Shown piece by piece: positions 30,463 to 42,179 of a stretch of DNA of 64,000 nt. Position numbers and translations under genes: made by a program. Each line of letters starts with the position of its first letter. Position 1 is the stretch's first letter. The DNA is from Sipunculus nudus (taxonomy: Eukaryota; Annelida; Sipuncula; Golfingiida; Sipunculidae), in contig CM049315.1 in the NCBI GenBank assembly GCA_026874595.1, forward strand, positions 70,567,916 to 70,631,915. The letters run 5' to 3'. The notes below the pieces were generated by a model. That model worked only from the letters and a program-made list of their open reading frames with translations, made no database searches and was not told the DNA's origin.

Positions 30463-33265
30463 GTCTGTGACGTTTGTGTGTTCATGTGACCTCAGTAATT
30501 GTACCAGAACAATTATTTCTACCAATTTAATGACCTCACTCAGAAATAATTAAGACATTCCTGGTATACTGAATTTACATGTTTCTTAATTTCATGAATA
30601 TCCATTTTTTTAATTCACAAGAATATATATTGACCATTACCTCGATTTCCACTTTTCAATGTTATAGGTTCTATTTTTGTGATTTTACAAAATTAAAAAC
30701 GGGACAAGATGTCAATTATCATGAGAATCAATTAAATCGAGTAATGTGTGCGCAAATTCACGATAATTGGACTAGGACCCGAAGTATAACATCGAAGGAT
30801 ATTTTCCATTAAAAGCATATCTTTTGAAATACATGATGCCATAAAAAGCAGTCTTTGAATATACAAGCGTTATTATTATTTACTTAGTTTTTCAAAGCTA
30901 AATGATCTAGATTTCGACTTGCCTTCCACGATGGGGCCTTATATTCAAGGTGTTATTTTCACGATAATTCCCCTTTCGCGAACATCGCGAATTTAGAACC
31001 ACTGAGAACAAAAAAAAAAGCAACCACAGTATTTGTTTTAATGTCGTCAGCTTGCTGCAGCGTTTTTTCCGACACACTTATAACTAATCGAAACTTATTC
31101 CTCAGCGAAACAGTTATCGCGGTTTGATGACTAACAGGTAATTATTTAAAATATGTTCATGCCGAATGCGTGTGTATGGACAATAATTGACTGAACTAAA
31201 ATGGAAAGATGCCACTTAAATTCGGAGTTAACTGTATTACCATTATTTATTTTCTTTCCATCCTTTGCATATTGTTCGTTTGCATTATGTTTTTTTAAAA
31301 GGATTACTATTTAAACAGTTGATACAACTTAAAGACAAAAGGAAGATTAAAACAGCAGTTGTTGTCCACTTTGCAAAAGTGATAGATAATTCAATGAATA
31401 ATCAAGTCGACAGTCTGTTTATTTGTTGAATCCGCCAGGAGGGTATGCGTTCATCCCCGTTCGCGTGTGTTTGTATGTGTGTGTGTGTGTCAAGCTATCA
31501 TGAACAGAATCCAAGGGAATAGGCCCATGAAGAATCTGTGAGAATTTGGTGTTGAACCAGCACTTGATCGGGTTTCAGGAACGTCATCAAGGAATATTCA
31601 CAAATGTAGAGCCACTTACGTACGCACGAACCTGGGAAGATGGGTTGATAAAGTGAATGCAAATACAGATTTGGGAGCATCCCAAAATACGGACCCCCCC
31701 CCCCACATAGCGGAGGCTTGCAATCCTTAGAATTCAGATGGTTAGTTTAAAGTAAATTTCCATAAAAGCATTAGTTCTTAAAAATGGAACGTTCATGGGT
31801 GGGTATTTGACAAAGGGATACCCAGGTTCAAAAATATAGATTGCGAAAAAATCCAAAAATGTCGCTGCCTTCATTATATAAACTTCGTCCAAAGCGGGAC
31901 TTGAGAACGTACCCAAATGCATATCTACCAAAATAAATCTCTGTTCGATGGCGAGCCCTAAATAGATGAAGGGCCATTGTATCCAAGTGCCGATATGTGT
32001 TATTACCCGCGGAACCATAACAATGGCCAAAGCTTGATACAATCTACATATCGTATACATAGGGACTTAAAAGTCGGTTTGAAGTATGCTTGTACATTTC
32101 CATAGTGGGGCCGTTTGAGAACGTGTGAAGGGTGGTTCAATTATTGGGTCACGTGGCCAGCTGACCAAACAGGGGCCCTCCCGTAAAGCTTTGTGCAAGC
32201 TATTTGCCCTGAAAATGAGAATATTTGTTTGGATAAAGGATCCCTTGACATATGACTGCCTTGAGTACCAAATGACACATGCCTGACGTCGTTGAAATAT
32301 TAACTTTCGATTTTGGAGTTGAATATAGGTCATCTAGAACGACAAATCAATATTGATAATTTTTTTCATTTGTGCATAACATTATTTTTTATTTCTTATT
32401 AAGAATACATTGCGAAAATATCTATTTTATCAAAAATTATTTATATTAAATTCAGTTATTTATCGTTTTAGTACAGAGATATTATATATAAATCAATATC
32501 TAATATGCTAGTCTAATTATTACGAAAATATACATATTTGTGAGATTATTTAAAATTATAAACAAAATGTCATAATAAACAAAAAAATAAAATCGCCTTT
32601 TTAAAATGAAGGTTTCACTAAAATGATGTAAGCATACATTAAATATATATATGACTCAAGCACGTACACCGTTGTACCGAATAGCGATCAATGTTACGAT
32701 TTAGGAGGTCACAGGGACATCTTCATAAATTGTGGTAACTGGGTATAGGGTCGAGTGACATCTATTGTGTTATAAACGCACATTAGCTGATAAACTACTT
32801 CGTATTTTGTACAAGTGAAGGTCGGTAGGTGCCTTGGCTGTACACGTGCCCCCAGGGCAAATTATTAGGCCCACATACAATTTAGAAGACATGGTGTTGA
32901 TTTAACATTTACGCCATATAAAAACGCGCACTTTGTGTGTGCCGCTTTGATAATATAATCTTTAAAAAATGATGTTGTGGTTGCTTTCGATTTGATTTAT
33001 AATTGTGAACGTTTGCATCCCCAAGGGGTAAAAAGAGGTATCCTTTTCGAAAATGTGTTTAATGTAGCTTGATATTGCTGAGTTAATAAGTTGTAGGGAC
33101 TGTTATTCGTTTTGTTAAACAGGTTTTCTCATCTGCTCGATTAAATGGAAATGTCATAATAAATGAAGGCATGGTTTACAGACGCCGATCATTCAGAAAA
33201 AAGGACTGTTTAATACTAACTGAAGCTTGAAATTATTAGGTTAATAAGACATTCCAATTTAATAG
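30455..33265 (+). repeat. Duplicated unit, copy B, second part
   Basis: Matches 20296-23165 over its length with scattered substitutions and small indels. The frame at 32060-31734 (minus strand) is the counterpart of that in copy A. No recognised gene. Confidence 0.8.
31431..31738 (+). repeat. F2 interspersed repeat, copy 2
   Basis: TCCGCCAGGAGGGTATGCG at the start and GCGGAGGCTTGCAATCC at the end; nested in copy B like copy 1 in copy A. It contains a C11 run at about 31687. Confidence 0.75.
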
Positions 33266-33269
33266 GTTT

Positions 33270-34430
33270 CGATTGTTACAAAAAGTCCTCTCGTCTGCTC
33301 ACACATCCAAAACACACACACACATATATATATATAAATATAATATAATATAATTTTATCTGTAAATAGTATTCTACTTGTTTCGGGTGTTTTTGGTTGT
33401 CAACGTAAAGTAAAAAGGTGGGTTTAATAAGGCGTAGGAAAAATCGGTAACTCAGTATTATTTGCTGGTATTTGCAAATTCAAAAGCCACTCTTTGTTCT
33501 TGACGTCATAAGACGTGATCATAATTTCATGACCACCCAGCAGATTTACTAGATAAAGCAATCGGTACAACTGTGTTTTAATCAAGTGGGGTAATTGATA
33601 ATATACATCGGTCGTTTCAATAGCCAAAAAAAATCAAGAGTTCTGAGTATTGTGCCTTTATCTGAATATCAATGCGAAATTACCAAGAGCTAAAATGACA
33701 TATAGGCAGTGGCCAACTAAGTATAATGGTCCTGTACGGGTTAATTTTATCACTCAGCTTATTCAGTACACTGAAGACGACACGCAGTGTGGATGATACA
33801 ATATTTTCTTTGTGTAATATTTTTTTATATGCTCCATATATGTTATGCTTGGTAGTATATTAATATAAATTAGTCTGTAAATAAGGACAATTAGTTTAAT
33901 AATATCACCCCTTTCAAGCTTGAATATCCGAATTTCAAGCTTGAATATTTTTCTTTTAAAGAAAATTGTTTGAGCCCTTTGAGCAACAATATATAGGTTA
34001 GATTTGATGTCATATTCGTATATAATCGGAAATTCTACTTATTTCCTAAGGCAGTTGTGCCCAAACCAATTTGGCTGGCCAATACAGACTACGTAAACCG
34101 GTTTTGCGTGGTCACACGGTAAATGAAGCAAAAGAGTTCCACCAAAGTCGGAGTGTCAAGTTTACACGGCGTCATGCCTCCAAAACAATGACGTCACGTG
34201 ATTGTACATGACGTGGTAGAAGAAATACGCTCGATTTGGCCAAAATAGATTGGTTTGTCGAACACGGAGCTCCGAACAGTTTGACCGCGCTGATATAAAT
34301 GTACCTCTGAAATTCGCTGTGATAAGTCTGAAAGTAAAATAACAAATATAAAGTAGCTTTAGCTTTATATACACTCAGCTTATAGTTAAAGTTAGAACTG
34401 TATCAACTGTATCTGCATTTATTAGTATTC
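33270..34430. other. No gene seen; two AAGCTT palindromes
   Basis: TTCAAGCTTGAATAT occurs at about 33913 and 33933 (20-bp period). A CRE-like TGACGTCA lies at about 34190, and (CA)n(TA)n near 33312-33336. No coding region is recognised. Confidence 0.35.
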
Positions 34431-34439
34431 ACTGGGTTT

Positions 34440-34530
34440 TCTCGGTACGAAAAAAGCACATCGCGAACCGTATCGACGTAGCGTATTGATATGTATCGAT
34501 ATTTCCATATACCGATCCAGCCCTTTTGAT
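34440..34530 (-). mobile_element. hAT-like terminal fragment
   Basis: The minus strand reads AAAAGGGCTGGATCGGTATA, then ATATCGATACATATCAATAC. A GGGCTG start followed by alternating ATCGAT motifs is a common hAT terminus. The opposite end and the target duplication were not found. Confidence 0.35.
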
Positions 34531-34685
34531 AAAAAAAGATGGCAAGGGTAGTGATAACATATTGTTATTGTTTAACCAAAATTTTTGAATATTTGAGGTG
34601 AATACGATGGTTTTGCTACTTTATTGCTAGTACCTCTTTTAATAGCCCGTGCATAGTGAAGCGATACCCCTCTTCAGTAAGACTT

Positions 34686-34723
<38 letters not shown>

Positions 34724-35202
34724 ACACACAGTCGTAAACAGTGCAGTGAATATTCCAATTCCCGTAGGTTGTCGCTTATATAAAATCTCTACATGGAGAT
34801 GATTGAGTTGTCATCCACCTACAGTCTGCTCTACATAGCTCATGTGTTAATGTTGAATATAAAACCTTATCATTGTGACGGGGTTTTGAGGTCAGAGGCA
34901 ACAATGATAAGAAAACGCCTTATAAATCAATAAAAATACATAGCACCGTCAACCTGTTGAGTTGAGTACACATGCCCGGCATGGAGGAGTTTATTGGGAG
35001 ATTTATATTGTTGTGCGGATGCCTGTGCAAGTGCGCATGATGTGAGGGGGTTCAGGTGGGGTCGATTGTAACGCCCGCATATAGAGCGGAATAGGATGAA
35101 TACATAGAGCTGTTTGTACAGGCCTGTATGTACACAAGTCGTAGCCAGACCCAGTCTGCGCGCTGGCAAATCAGACGTGCCGAGTTCGTGATTCCCCTTT
35201 AG

Positions 35203-35210
35203 TATTTAAG
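35203..35210 (+). promoter_or_regulatory. Candidate TATA box of the membrane-protein gene
   Basis: TATTTAAG, 332 bp before the ATG, followed about 30 bp later by GAGCAGCCGCCAGG. Position of transcription start is inferred. Confidence 0.35.
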
Positions 35211-35420
35211 AAGGTTTACCTGAGAGCAGCCGCCAGGACAAGATTGTATGTGTACACAAGCTTTGAGAGGGAGAATTACCAAAACAGGAACCAGTGTGGC
35301 AAGACGTGCGTGGAAAAAGGTGCAGACCAATCGAACAAGAGTGGTCGCACATCGAACTTGACACGAATCAGGTGCACGTTAATTTGACGATTTTCGAAGA
35401 CCTATAACTCTAAGTAGTGA

Positions 35421-35516
35421 ATGTTGGGTAAGTTTTACCCAAATAGCTACGTCTTCTTTTGCATGTTGGGTAAGTTTTACCCAAATAGCTACGTCTTCTT
35501 CTGCAAAACGGACTGA
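35421..35516 (+). promoter_or_regulatory. 31-codon upstream reading frame made of two repeats
   Basis: ATG at 35421 opens MLGKFYPNSYVFFC, repeated once in frame from the ATG at 35463, then KTD and TGA at 35514-35516. The two 42-bp units differ only by a synonymous T/C. The stop lies 18 nt before the main ATG. Each unit holds the perfect hairpin TGGGTAA-GTT-TTACCCA, and GGTAAGT also matches a 5' splice site. It may reduce or tune translation of the main frame, provided the leader is unspliced. Confidence 0.6.
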
Positions 35517-35534
35517 AATCGACTCGTTTTCACA

Positions 35535-38500
35535 ATGTGTGCCTCTTTATTCTGTATCTTATTGGTTATCGGGACAGCCAAAAGTGCTAGTATTCCTACA
35601 AAAACTGTTAATGACACAATTCACGTCGTACCTAACCCTGTGCTCAACGCAACGGAGGAAACGGAGACGGAGGGAGATGGATTAGGGCTTATCAACATCA
35701 CAAGGGTACATGGATGCCGCCTTCGTCCGGCCGACGAAAATTTGTACGACAGAGTGAACCAGCTGATTGCTGACGGCATGAAACTAATCGAGTATACCAT
35801 TGATGTGGTCAATTACACAAGGAATCCGTTGCTTGAAGGTGCGCGCTGGACTTACCAAACTAACAAATGGTCCAGGGCGTCTACCCGCCACGGACAAGCA
35901 CTGCTTGCCCTATCGTTCAATTACGGTATTTTATCGTTGACAACCTTGACCTTTGGTGTGCATCAGTTACCGGTACAATTAGCAGATGAACCACAAGGGT
36001 GTCTTGGTACGCTAACAGAGGCGGAAAAAGTACGGGTTGTGGAGGATATATTAATCCGCGACTTCCGGTTTACGCATTTTCCTTCAATTGGGACATCTGA
36101 TTATATTTGCCACCAAGTTATCAAACCGGAAAAGGGCAGTGCTGTTTTTACTGATCGATGTTGTCGTCGCCAGTTAGACACTGATAAAGTCATTTGTGAC
36201 GTAGACCTTAAAAACCAGTGGATAAATATTCTAAATATTACATTATCAATAGTAAAGATCGGTTTGTTCCTATTTGGACCGCTGTTTTTACCAACCCAGC
36301 TTTACAGTGAGGAGTTTGAAACCTACCGCTACGTCATAAAATTCAAGGAGTACTTAAAAAAGACACTTTACATAACACATGACACAAGCCTGAAAGGCGC
36401 CACTCCAAAACATGTGATCGACTTACGGCGGATGCCGGGATTCAAACAGTGCAAAGAATTAACGGAAAATCTACCTAAAAATACTATCTTGCCCATTAAG
36501 ATAAATCAGTTTGATGTATCTGTAGCCTACAGGAAACTTGTGGTTGAGAATCGCGTACCTGTTGGGTTAGGTCGAACCTTCTTTCGTGCATTCTGTCAGT
36601 GTAAAATCCGAGACGTTGGCCCATTTAAGGATTGCTGCACAACCAACCTTTACGGAAAATATAGTTTGGAAAACCCGATTGCTTGGATTCGATTTTGGAA
36701 GATTGTCGGTAGAGTCCTTATGGTAATTCTTATCCCCGCGCCATTTTATATTCGGGTGATGTTTTACTACTTGTGGGAACATGATGAGATCAAAGCTCGC
36801 ACAGCGGCAGCCCATAACGTGGGGCTGCAGATGCCGTATGAACATAAACTCGTCTTCTTCTTCTCTCCACTGCATCCATTACTCTTGGGCATCTATATCA
36901 TCTACTTTGCAACTTGCTTCGTGTTGGCGTTTTGTTCTGCTAAATGGTGGCGTCGACATTTTCAGCAAGTCGCTGTTGACGCGTTCCGTGACCTTCGTAA
37001 CCTTTCACAGTTAAACGCCCTTGGGATGGTGGTCAACAATTTTATTTGGCCGTTGCAGAGGTTTGGACTGATAGGTTTTATCGTCGGTATAGTTTACTGG
37101 CCGCTTATAATGCCAGTTACATTGGTCCTCTACGCCTTTTACTGTATTCCAGTAGTTTTTCTAACTATCAGCATGGTCTTACAGTCACGTGGGTCGCTAC
37201 TTCAAAGGAAGGCCCGGTTTGAGCGCGAAAAACTGTGCGAGGAAGCAGACAAGAAGGCGAGTCTGTTAGAGACTACGCTGGTTGACAAAATGAAAAAGAA
37301 CCCAAAACCACAGCAAAAGCTAGTACGTTACCGCCTGACGTGTTTAGAGTCATTGCTTCAGATAATAATCTCAATCATGTGTGTTGTGTCGCTGTACGCC
37401 ATTATGCTAATGTTTTCTGAATGTATTGGGTTTCTAATGGAAGTTGCTGTCTTCACGCTCATGGGGATTATTGTCAACGCTGGAATCACTCTTCGGTATG
37501 TAACTCTAGTTCTTCTGGTCGTCCTGTACGGCCATGATTGTTACAGTCATGCACATTTAAAGTACAGTAAACTGAACAAAGCCATATTCTCCGATATTAA
37601 AGGTAGAATCAAAGATCTCGAAGAGGTCACTCAGCTTCCGTCGGAACTCCAACAGAACCAAGGTTTCAAATCCGTGGAACTGAGTGAGCAAGGTGAATAC
37701 GAAGAACCAGACGACCTGTCACGTGAGCTTGACGTCACACGCCAACGTCATCCATTATGCTGGGTTATAAATGACCTCATTCTTTTCGTGGACAAAGAGG
37801 ACACGCCGCGGATCCCGCGAAGGCTGTTTGAAAAAGCATGCAACATTCGCGTAGGGGGCGCTCCCGGTCCTGTATACCGTAGTTTAATAGAAGCCACTGG
37901 TCGATTTATGATCATTATATTTTTCTTGTTGTTTGTCTTCTTGGTCGTGATGTCCTTCGGGGAGGTGTACCGTGTGTCCTCTAGTAATCAGACTCTTGCA
38001 ACAGTGGCCGGAGGCTTTCTGCCGTTCATGCTTCGTTATATTCTCAAACCTAAGGCTCCTGACATTGAGCTTGGATCTGTCAGCTTTAAAAGTAAGTTAG
38101 ATGAAGTTATCAAGAACTACAGACAGAGCTGGCCAATTTGTGATCTGCTGTTTGAAGAAGACACGGGAGACTCGAGCGAAGAGGAGGGGTCGTCAGAAAG
38201 TGACGACGAAGAACAAAAGGACAAAAAGAAGAACAGTAAGAAGAATAAAGATGGCAAAGATAAAGAGAAGAAAGATGATAAGGGACAGAAAGATAAAGGA
38301 AAGAAAGATGAAGATAAGAAATCTAAGGATATCAAAGATAAGGATAAAAAGAAAAACGTAGATTTAGATAATAATAACAGCAAAAAAGGGGCTAACAAGG
38401 AACCAGGGTCTAATAATTCCAGTGTGAAGAAAAACAAGTCCGCGGGCGGGGCCACCAATAACTCCAACGTGATCGATATTCTGCTACTGGTCCCGGAGAA

Positions 38501-38615
38501 CCAGACTCGATATTCTTCTTGGTTACCCGAGTGGTCGGATGTCGAGTCGGACGCAGAGGAAGAGGATCCCCTCAAGGATGAAAAAAGATTTAGCAACATC
38601 ATCCAAAGGACATAA
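35535..38615 (+). CDS. Uncharacterised multi-pass membrane protein, 1026 aa
   Basis: A single uninterrupted frame from ATG 35535 to TAA 38613-38615. Residues 1-18 form a signal peptide (LFCILLVIGTAKS). The extracellular or lumenal region (about 20-225) has several N-glycosylation sequons (NDT, NAT, NIT, NYT) and paired cysteines (C61, C156, C192, CC at 209-210, C221). Hydrophobic segments lie at about 230-254, 388-412, 445-467, 510-548 (two), 605-627, 630-650, 652-666 and 790-808. A second Cys cluster (C354, C356, CC at 367-368) sits between the first two. From 870 the tail is acidic, then Lys/Asp-rich (880-950), with no structure expected. I do not recognise a named family; multi-membrane proteins with a Cys-rich first loop, such as DC-STAMP-like proteins, are a distant possibility. 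Intronless in this window; no flanking poly-A or target duplication proves retrocopying. Confidence 0.9.
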   Translation: MCASLFCILLVIGTAKSASIPTKTVNDTIHVVPNPVLNATEETETEGDGLGLINITRVHGCRLRPADENLYDRVNQLIADGMKLIEYTIDVVNYTRNPLLEGARWTYQTNKWSRASTRHGQALLALSFNYGILSLTTLTFGVHQLPVQLADEPQGCLGTLTEAEKVRVVEDILIRDFRFTHFPSIGTSDYICHQVIKPEKGSAVFTDRCCRRQLDTDKVICDVDLKNQWINILNITLSIVKIGLFLFGPLFLPTQLYSEEFETYRYVIKFKEYLKKTLYITHDTSLKGATPKHVIDLRRMPGFKQCKELTENLPKNTILPIKINQFDVSVAYRKLVVENRVPVGLGRTFFRAFCQCKIRDVGPFKDCCTTNLYGKYSLENPIAWIRFWKIVGRVLMVILIPAPFYIRVMFYYLWEHDEIKARTAAAHNVGLQMPYEHKLVFFFSPLHPLLLGIYIIYFATCFVLAFCSAKWWRRHFQQVAVDAFRDLRNLSQLNALGMVVNNFIWPLQRFGLIGFIVGIVYWPLIMPVTLVLYAFYCIPVVFLTISMVLQSRGSLLQRKARFEREKLCEEADKKASLLETTLVDKMKKNPKPQQKLVRYRLTCLESLLQIIISIMCVVSLYAIMLMFSECIGFLMEVAVFTLMGIIVNAGITLRYVTLVLLVVLYGHDCYSHAHLKYSKLNKAIFSDIKGRIKDLEEVTQLPSELQQNQGFKSVELSEQGEYEEPDDLSRELDVTRQRHPLCWVINDLILFVDKEDTPRIPRRLFEKACNIRVGGAPGPVYRSLIEATGRFMIIIFFLLFVFLVVMSFGEVYRVSSSNQTLATVAGGFLPFMLRYILKPKAPDIELGSVSFKSKLDEVIKNYRQSWPICDLLFEEDTGDSSEEEGSSESDDEEQKDKKKNSKKNKDGKDKEKKDDKGQKDKGKKDEDKKSKDIKDKDKKKNVDLDNNNSKKGANKEPGSNNSSVKKNKSAGGATNNSNVIDILLLVPENQTRYSSWLPEWSDVESDAEEEDPLKDEKRFSNIIQRT

Positions 38616-38627
38616 GGTGTGTTCTTT

Positions 38628-38682
38628 AAGATAAGATAAGATAAGATAAGATAAGATAAGATAAGATAAGATAAGATAAGAT
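38628..38682. repeat. (GATAA)n pentanucleotide repeat after the stop codon
   Basis: Eleven perfect GATAA-type units start 13 bp after the TAA of the membrane-protein gene, probably within its 3' UTR. Each unit contains an AGATAAG GATA-factor site. Confidence 0.9.
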
Positions 38683-38689
38683 TTATTAG

Positions 38690-39041
38690 CCTTCAGTTCC
38701 AGGAATTTGTTGTTGACTTGCAATTCATTACATAAAAAATTAATAAGTAAATAGATAGATAAATACATAAAAATAATACATAAAAATACATAAAAATCAC
38801 ACATAACATATTGACTATACATGTAAAATTAAGCATGTAAAAATGATAAAACAGATAATTCTTCAGGTAAAACACATAATTCAAAACATTAAATTTCTAA
38901 GAGGGTTGTGAGTTAAAAAGTTTAATACTGTGTGGTACGAGAGATTTTTTAAGGACTTATTTCAGTTACTAGAGTCTCGTTATACGATGTCGAATACACA
39001 GAGCATGACATTTGTAAAGAGGGGGTCGTCAGGCATAGTTA

Positions 39042-39103
<62 letters not shown>

Positions 39104-40245
39104 CATTCTGTATTTTGTGCATCGAAGGATTCAACAGAAATTCGACCCATACGAAATTTGGCAGTGTTATCTCCATCAGGCCTAAATTAATTTATATTTT
39201 ATGAGCCATAAGTGAGAATCGATATTAACATAGGGGCCTCTATTTAAAGTTAAGTTGGCAATTTAAAATTATTAATGGTTTAATGTAGTTTATTTTCATT
39301 GACCCTTGACTTTTTTAATGTATTGTAGAATAATCATATGTAACTTGCTTTTAATGTATTTTAGAAAAGTTGGGGCGTTAATAATTTTAAACAGGAATGG
39401 TTCAAAGGCATAATAATTTTAGTGTTTGTTTATCGCCGTTTTGTAGAGGGAAAGTTCTAAATTATGCTGATAACTGATTACTTTTTATTTCAAATAAGGC
39501 GGTCTGTATTTGGTGAAACCATCTCACGGCTTGACTTGTCAAATAAAAGTGTAAGTAAAACGTATTTATCAGCTTTATCCACTGCCAGTGTAGGCCTATG
39601 CATTGTACTTTAGAAAGGGACAAGGCCAGTGTTATGTATAGTATCCATATACTAAAGGGACTATATCAAGTAGTTCATGCTTTTATCTTACTGTGTGTAA
39701 TATTCTTACTTACTGATGAGTCGTCTTCCGGGAATCACGTTTTGTATATAAGTTATATATTTAAACATATCATAAGCTGAATGTTAACGGACTTAATCAT
39801 TCATACATAAAGGCATTACACTTATTTCATTCAATTTCGTTGTTTTGTTTTGTTATCATATGTCTGATCAGACTGGCATGGGAAATTGGTTGATCATTAA
39901 TTTTTATTATAAATTATTATAACAAAATTTCATCAAAGCAAAGATAAATATATGCAAGAATGTCTTTAAGAGAGTGACAGACAGACAGACAGAGAAAGGA
40001 GAGACATTTTTTTTTAGTTTGTCGTCTAAGAATCATGCAGTTATACTTTATCCTGCAATAAACAAAAAAAAATATTATTTTTCAAGCCGTATCATTTTTA
40101 TTTAATTGCGACAACTGGTACTTTGAACTGGATAATAAATACTTTATAGATTCGCCAAGGTGTGAATATCTCGATTCCCCCCCCCCTCCTAATAATTTAC
40201 TGGATTTCATTAATTTCATTCGAACATACACACGCGCGCAAGCGC
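38690..40245. other. AT-rich DNA with (AT)n, no gene seen
   Basis: (AT)n at 39046-39098 and a short GACA repeat at about 39977-39991. No coding region is recognised. Confidence 0.4.
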
Positions 40246-40248
40246 ACA

Positions 40249-40249
<1 letters not shown>

Positions 40250-40295
<46 letters not shown>

Positions 40296-40296
40296 G

Positions 40297-40373
<77 letters not shown>

Positions 40374-40386
40374 ATATATATATATA
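40250..40386. repeat. (AT)n microsatellite with regular G interruptions
   Basis: 137 bp of TATATA with single GTATATATATAT interruptions at several places. Confidence 0.9.
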
Positions 40387-40552
40387 CAACGGGGCCGCCA
40401 CCCCCCTTTTTCTGAAAGATGATGCTAATGAACCCCTTGAACTAGACAGTCATTAATAATTTATGTAATCCATAAATACATTAAAATATTTGCTTTACCC
40501 CGGTTGAGGTATTATTATCGTCTAAAACCCCTATATTTTAGATTTAGATGTA

Positions 40553-40850
40553 GGGGGCCTGGACAGCACAGCGGTAAAACGCACGGCCCTCTTCGCTGAC
40601 GACCCAGGTTCGATCCCCGGTGTTGCCATGAGAATTGGTTGTAGTGGCCTGTCCAAAGTCAGTGGTTCTCTCCGGGTTCTTTCTCACTACCCTGGCGTAA
40701 ACTGTATATCTACTGTGAACTCGCCTTTGAAGCCCGGACCTTCCATTACAGACTGTTAAACTTATAGTTAAGGGAGCAGGTGCGGACATAGCTTCGGCTA
40801 TGTGCTCTGACCGGCTCGAGCACCAACTTCACTTCAATAACATTAATAAA
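40553..40850 (+). mobile_element. tRNA-derived SINE
   Basis: The head (about 40556-40628) has an A box (GCACAGCGGTAAAACGC) and a perfect B box (GGTTCGATCCC at about 40609). It is followed by an unrelated body of about 200 bp rich in GGTTCTCTCCGGG and GAGCAGGTGCGGACA, and an AT-rich tail (AATAACATTAATAAAAT). No intact cloverleaf. Confidence 0.8.
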
Positions 40851-41783
40851 ATAATAGGCCTATTAATAAAAATAATTGTATTCATTTAACACCCCATAAA
40901 ATTTCATTTACACATTATTTAAACCTGGTACAGTAATCTTGTTGATGGTATACAAGTTAGATCATTTTAACTTGATTGTGTAACATTTTAAAAGAATTTT
41001 AATTTTTAAAAGGTACACTATTTTGAGCTCCCAACAATAATAATCCGCTTTTTCATGGACTAAAACTGAACGACATGATAATACAAAAAAAATGTATCTC
41101 AAAAACGTGTTTTTTTTCGTTTTTCCTCCAACGTGTTTCTATTTACCTTAAAACTGAAATTTTAAAATTTTATTAAAAAATTATTAAAAATTTATATTTT
41201 TCATCAATAAAGACACACAGTAGAGAGGGGAAATGTTTTGAGATGTTTTCAGGTATAGTTTAGTTTTGGTCCATTTAAAAGAGGATTATTGTTACTAAGG
41301 TCTGAGAATAAAAAAAATCAAGATGAATGTTTTTTATTCTTTCCTATTACCACGTTCGGTTACCAAAACCGTTTATTCTGGCAAGAACCAGTGCATTGAA
41401 ATTACAAAATATGCATGCCCGTGATCCATCAAGAAAATCCTATAAAAGACTGATAACCATAATCTGGTGTTTTGTCAAGTGAACCCCCAGCCTAACATGA
41501 GTTGCATATCTGACGTAACGCGTAGATTGTCCATGCTGCACTCACCTATACTTACCATTAACAAATTAAAATTTAAAATTTTATTCTAATACATACTATC
41601 ATCTTACAGGAAATCGATTGGATATCACAGACAATAATTGAGAAGTGACTAGTTAGAGTAAAACATAAATATTTATAAAGCCTATAACCGATGTTTTTAT
41701 CATCAACGTTAAAGCGTTTTCCCTTAATTCTGAAAAGCCTCGAAATGGCATCTACTACTTTCTAGCTTCCATACCCGGTCCAA

Positions 41784-41784
<1 letters not shown>
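40851..41784. other. AT-rich DNA, no gene seen
   Basis: Low-complexity AT-rich sequence; no coding or repeat signal I can name. Confidence 0.35.

Positions 41785-41856
<72 letters not shown>
41785..41856. repeat. (TA)n microsatellite
   Basis: Left flank of the pogo-like element. Confidence 0.9.
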
Positions 41857-41859
<3 letters not shown>

Positions 41860-42179
41860 TCTAAACTCTTTCATTCGCCAACTTTGGGACCGGGGAATTT
41901 TCTGGCGGTAAGCGAGGGTGGCGGTTGATCAAGGTGGGAGTGTCCAAATGGGATGGGCAGGGTAGTTAAAATCGGGCATTTATTAGGCTCGTCTTTAGCT
42001 AGTCATATTAAAAACAACATTTTAAAACTGTGTACATATGTTATAACTTTATTCACAGAGAAAGAACAATTTACAAATAACTACAGAAAATACAGTGTGT
42101 ACAAATTATTTACAAAGATACACATGTATAACATATACGGTAAAAATATAAAACTCTCCATGGTTCTCCTTGAGCCGTT

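Noticed and set aside
38101-38602. Frames opposite to and within the Lys/Asp-rich tail of the membrane protein
   Set aside because: Shadows of the biased composition of the real gene.
40162-40422. Frames of tyrosine/isoleucine repeats on both strands
   Set aside because: Translation of the (TA)n microsatellite; the same holds for similar frames at 27.4, 39.0, 45.6, 46.8, 50.0 and 50.2 kb.
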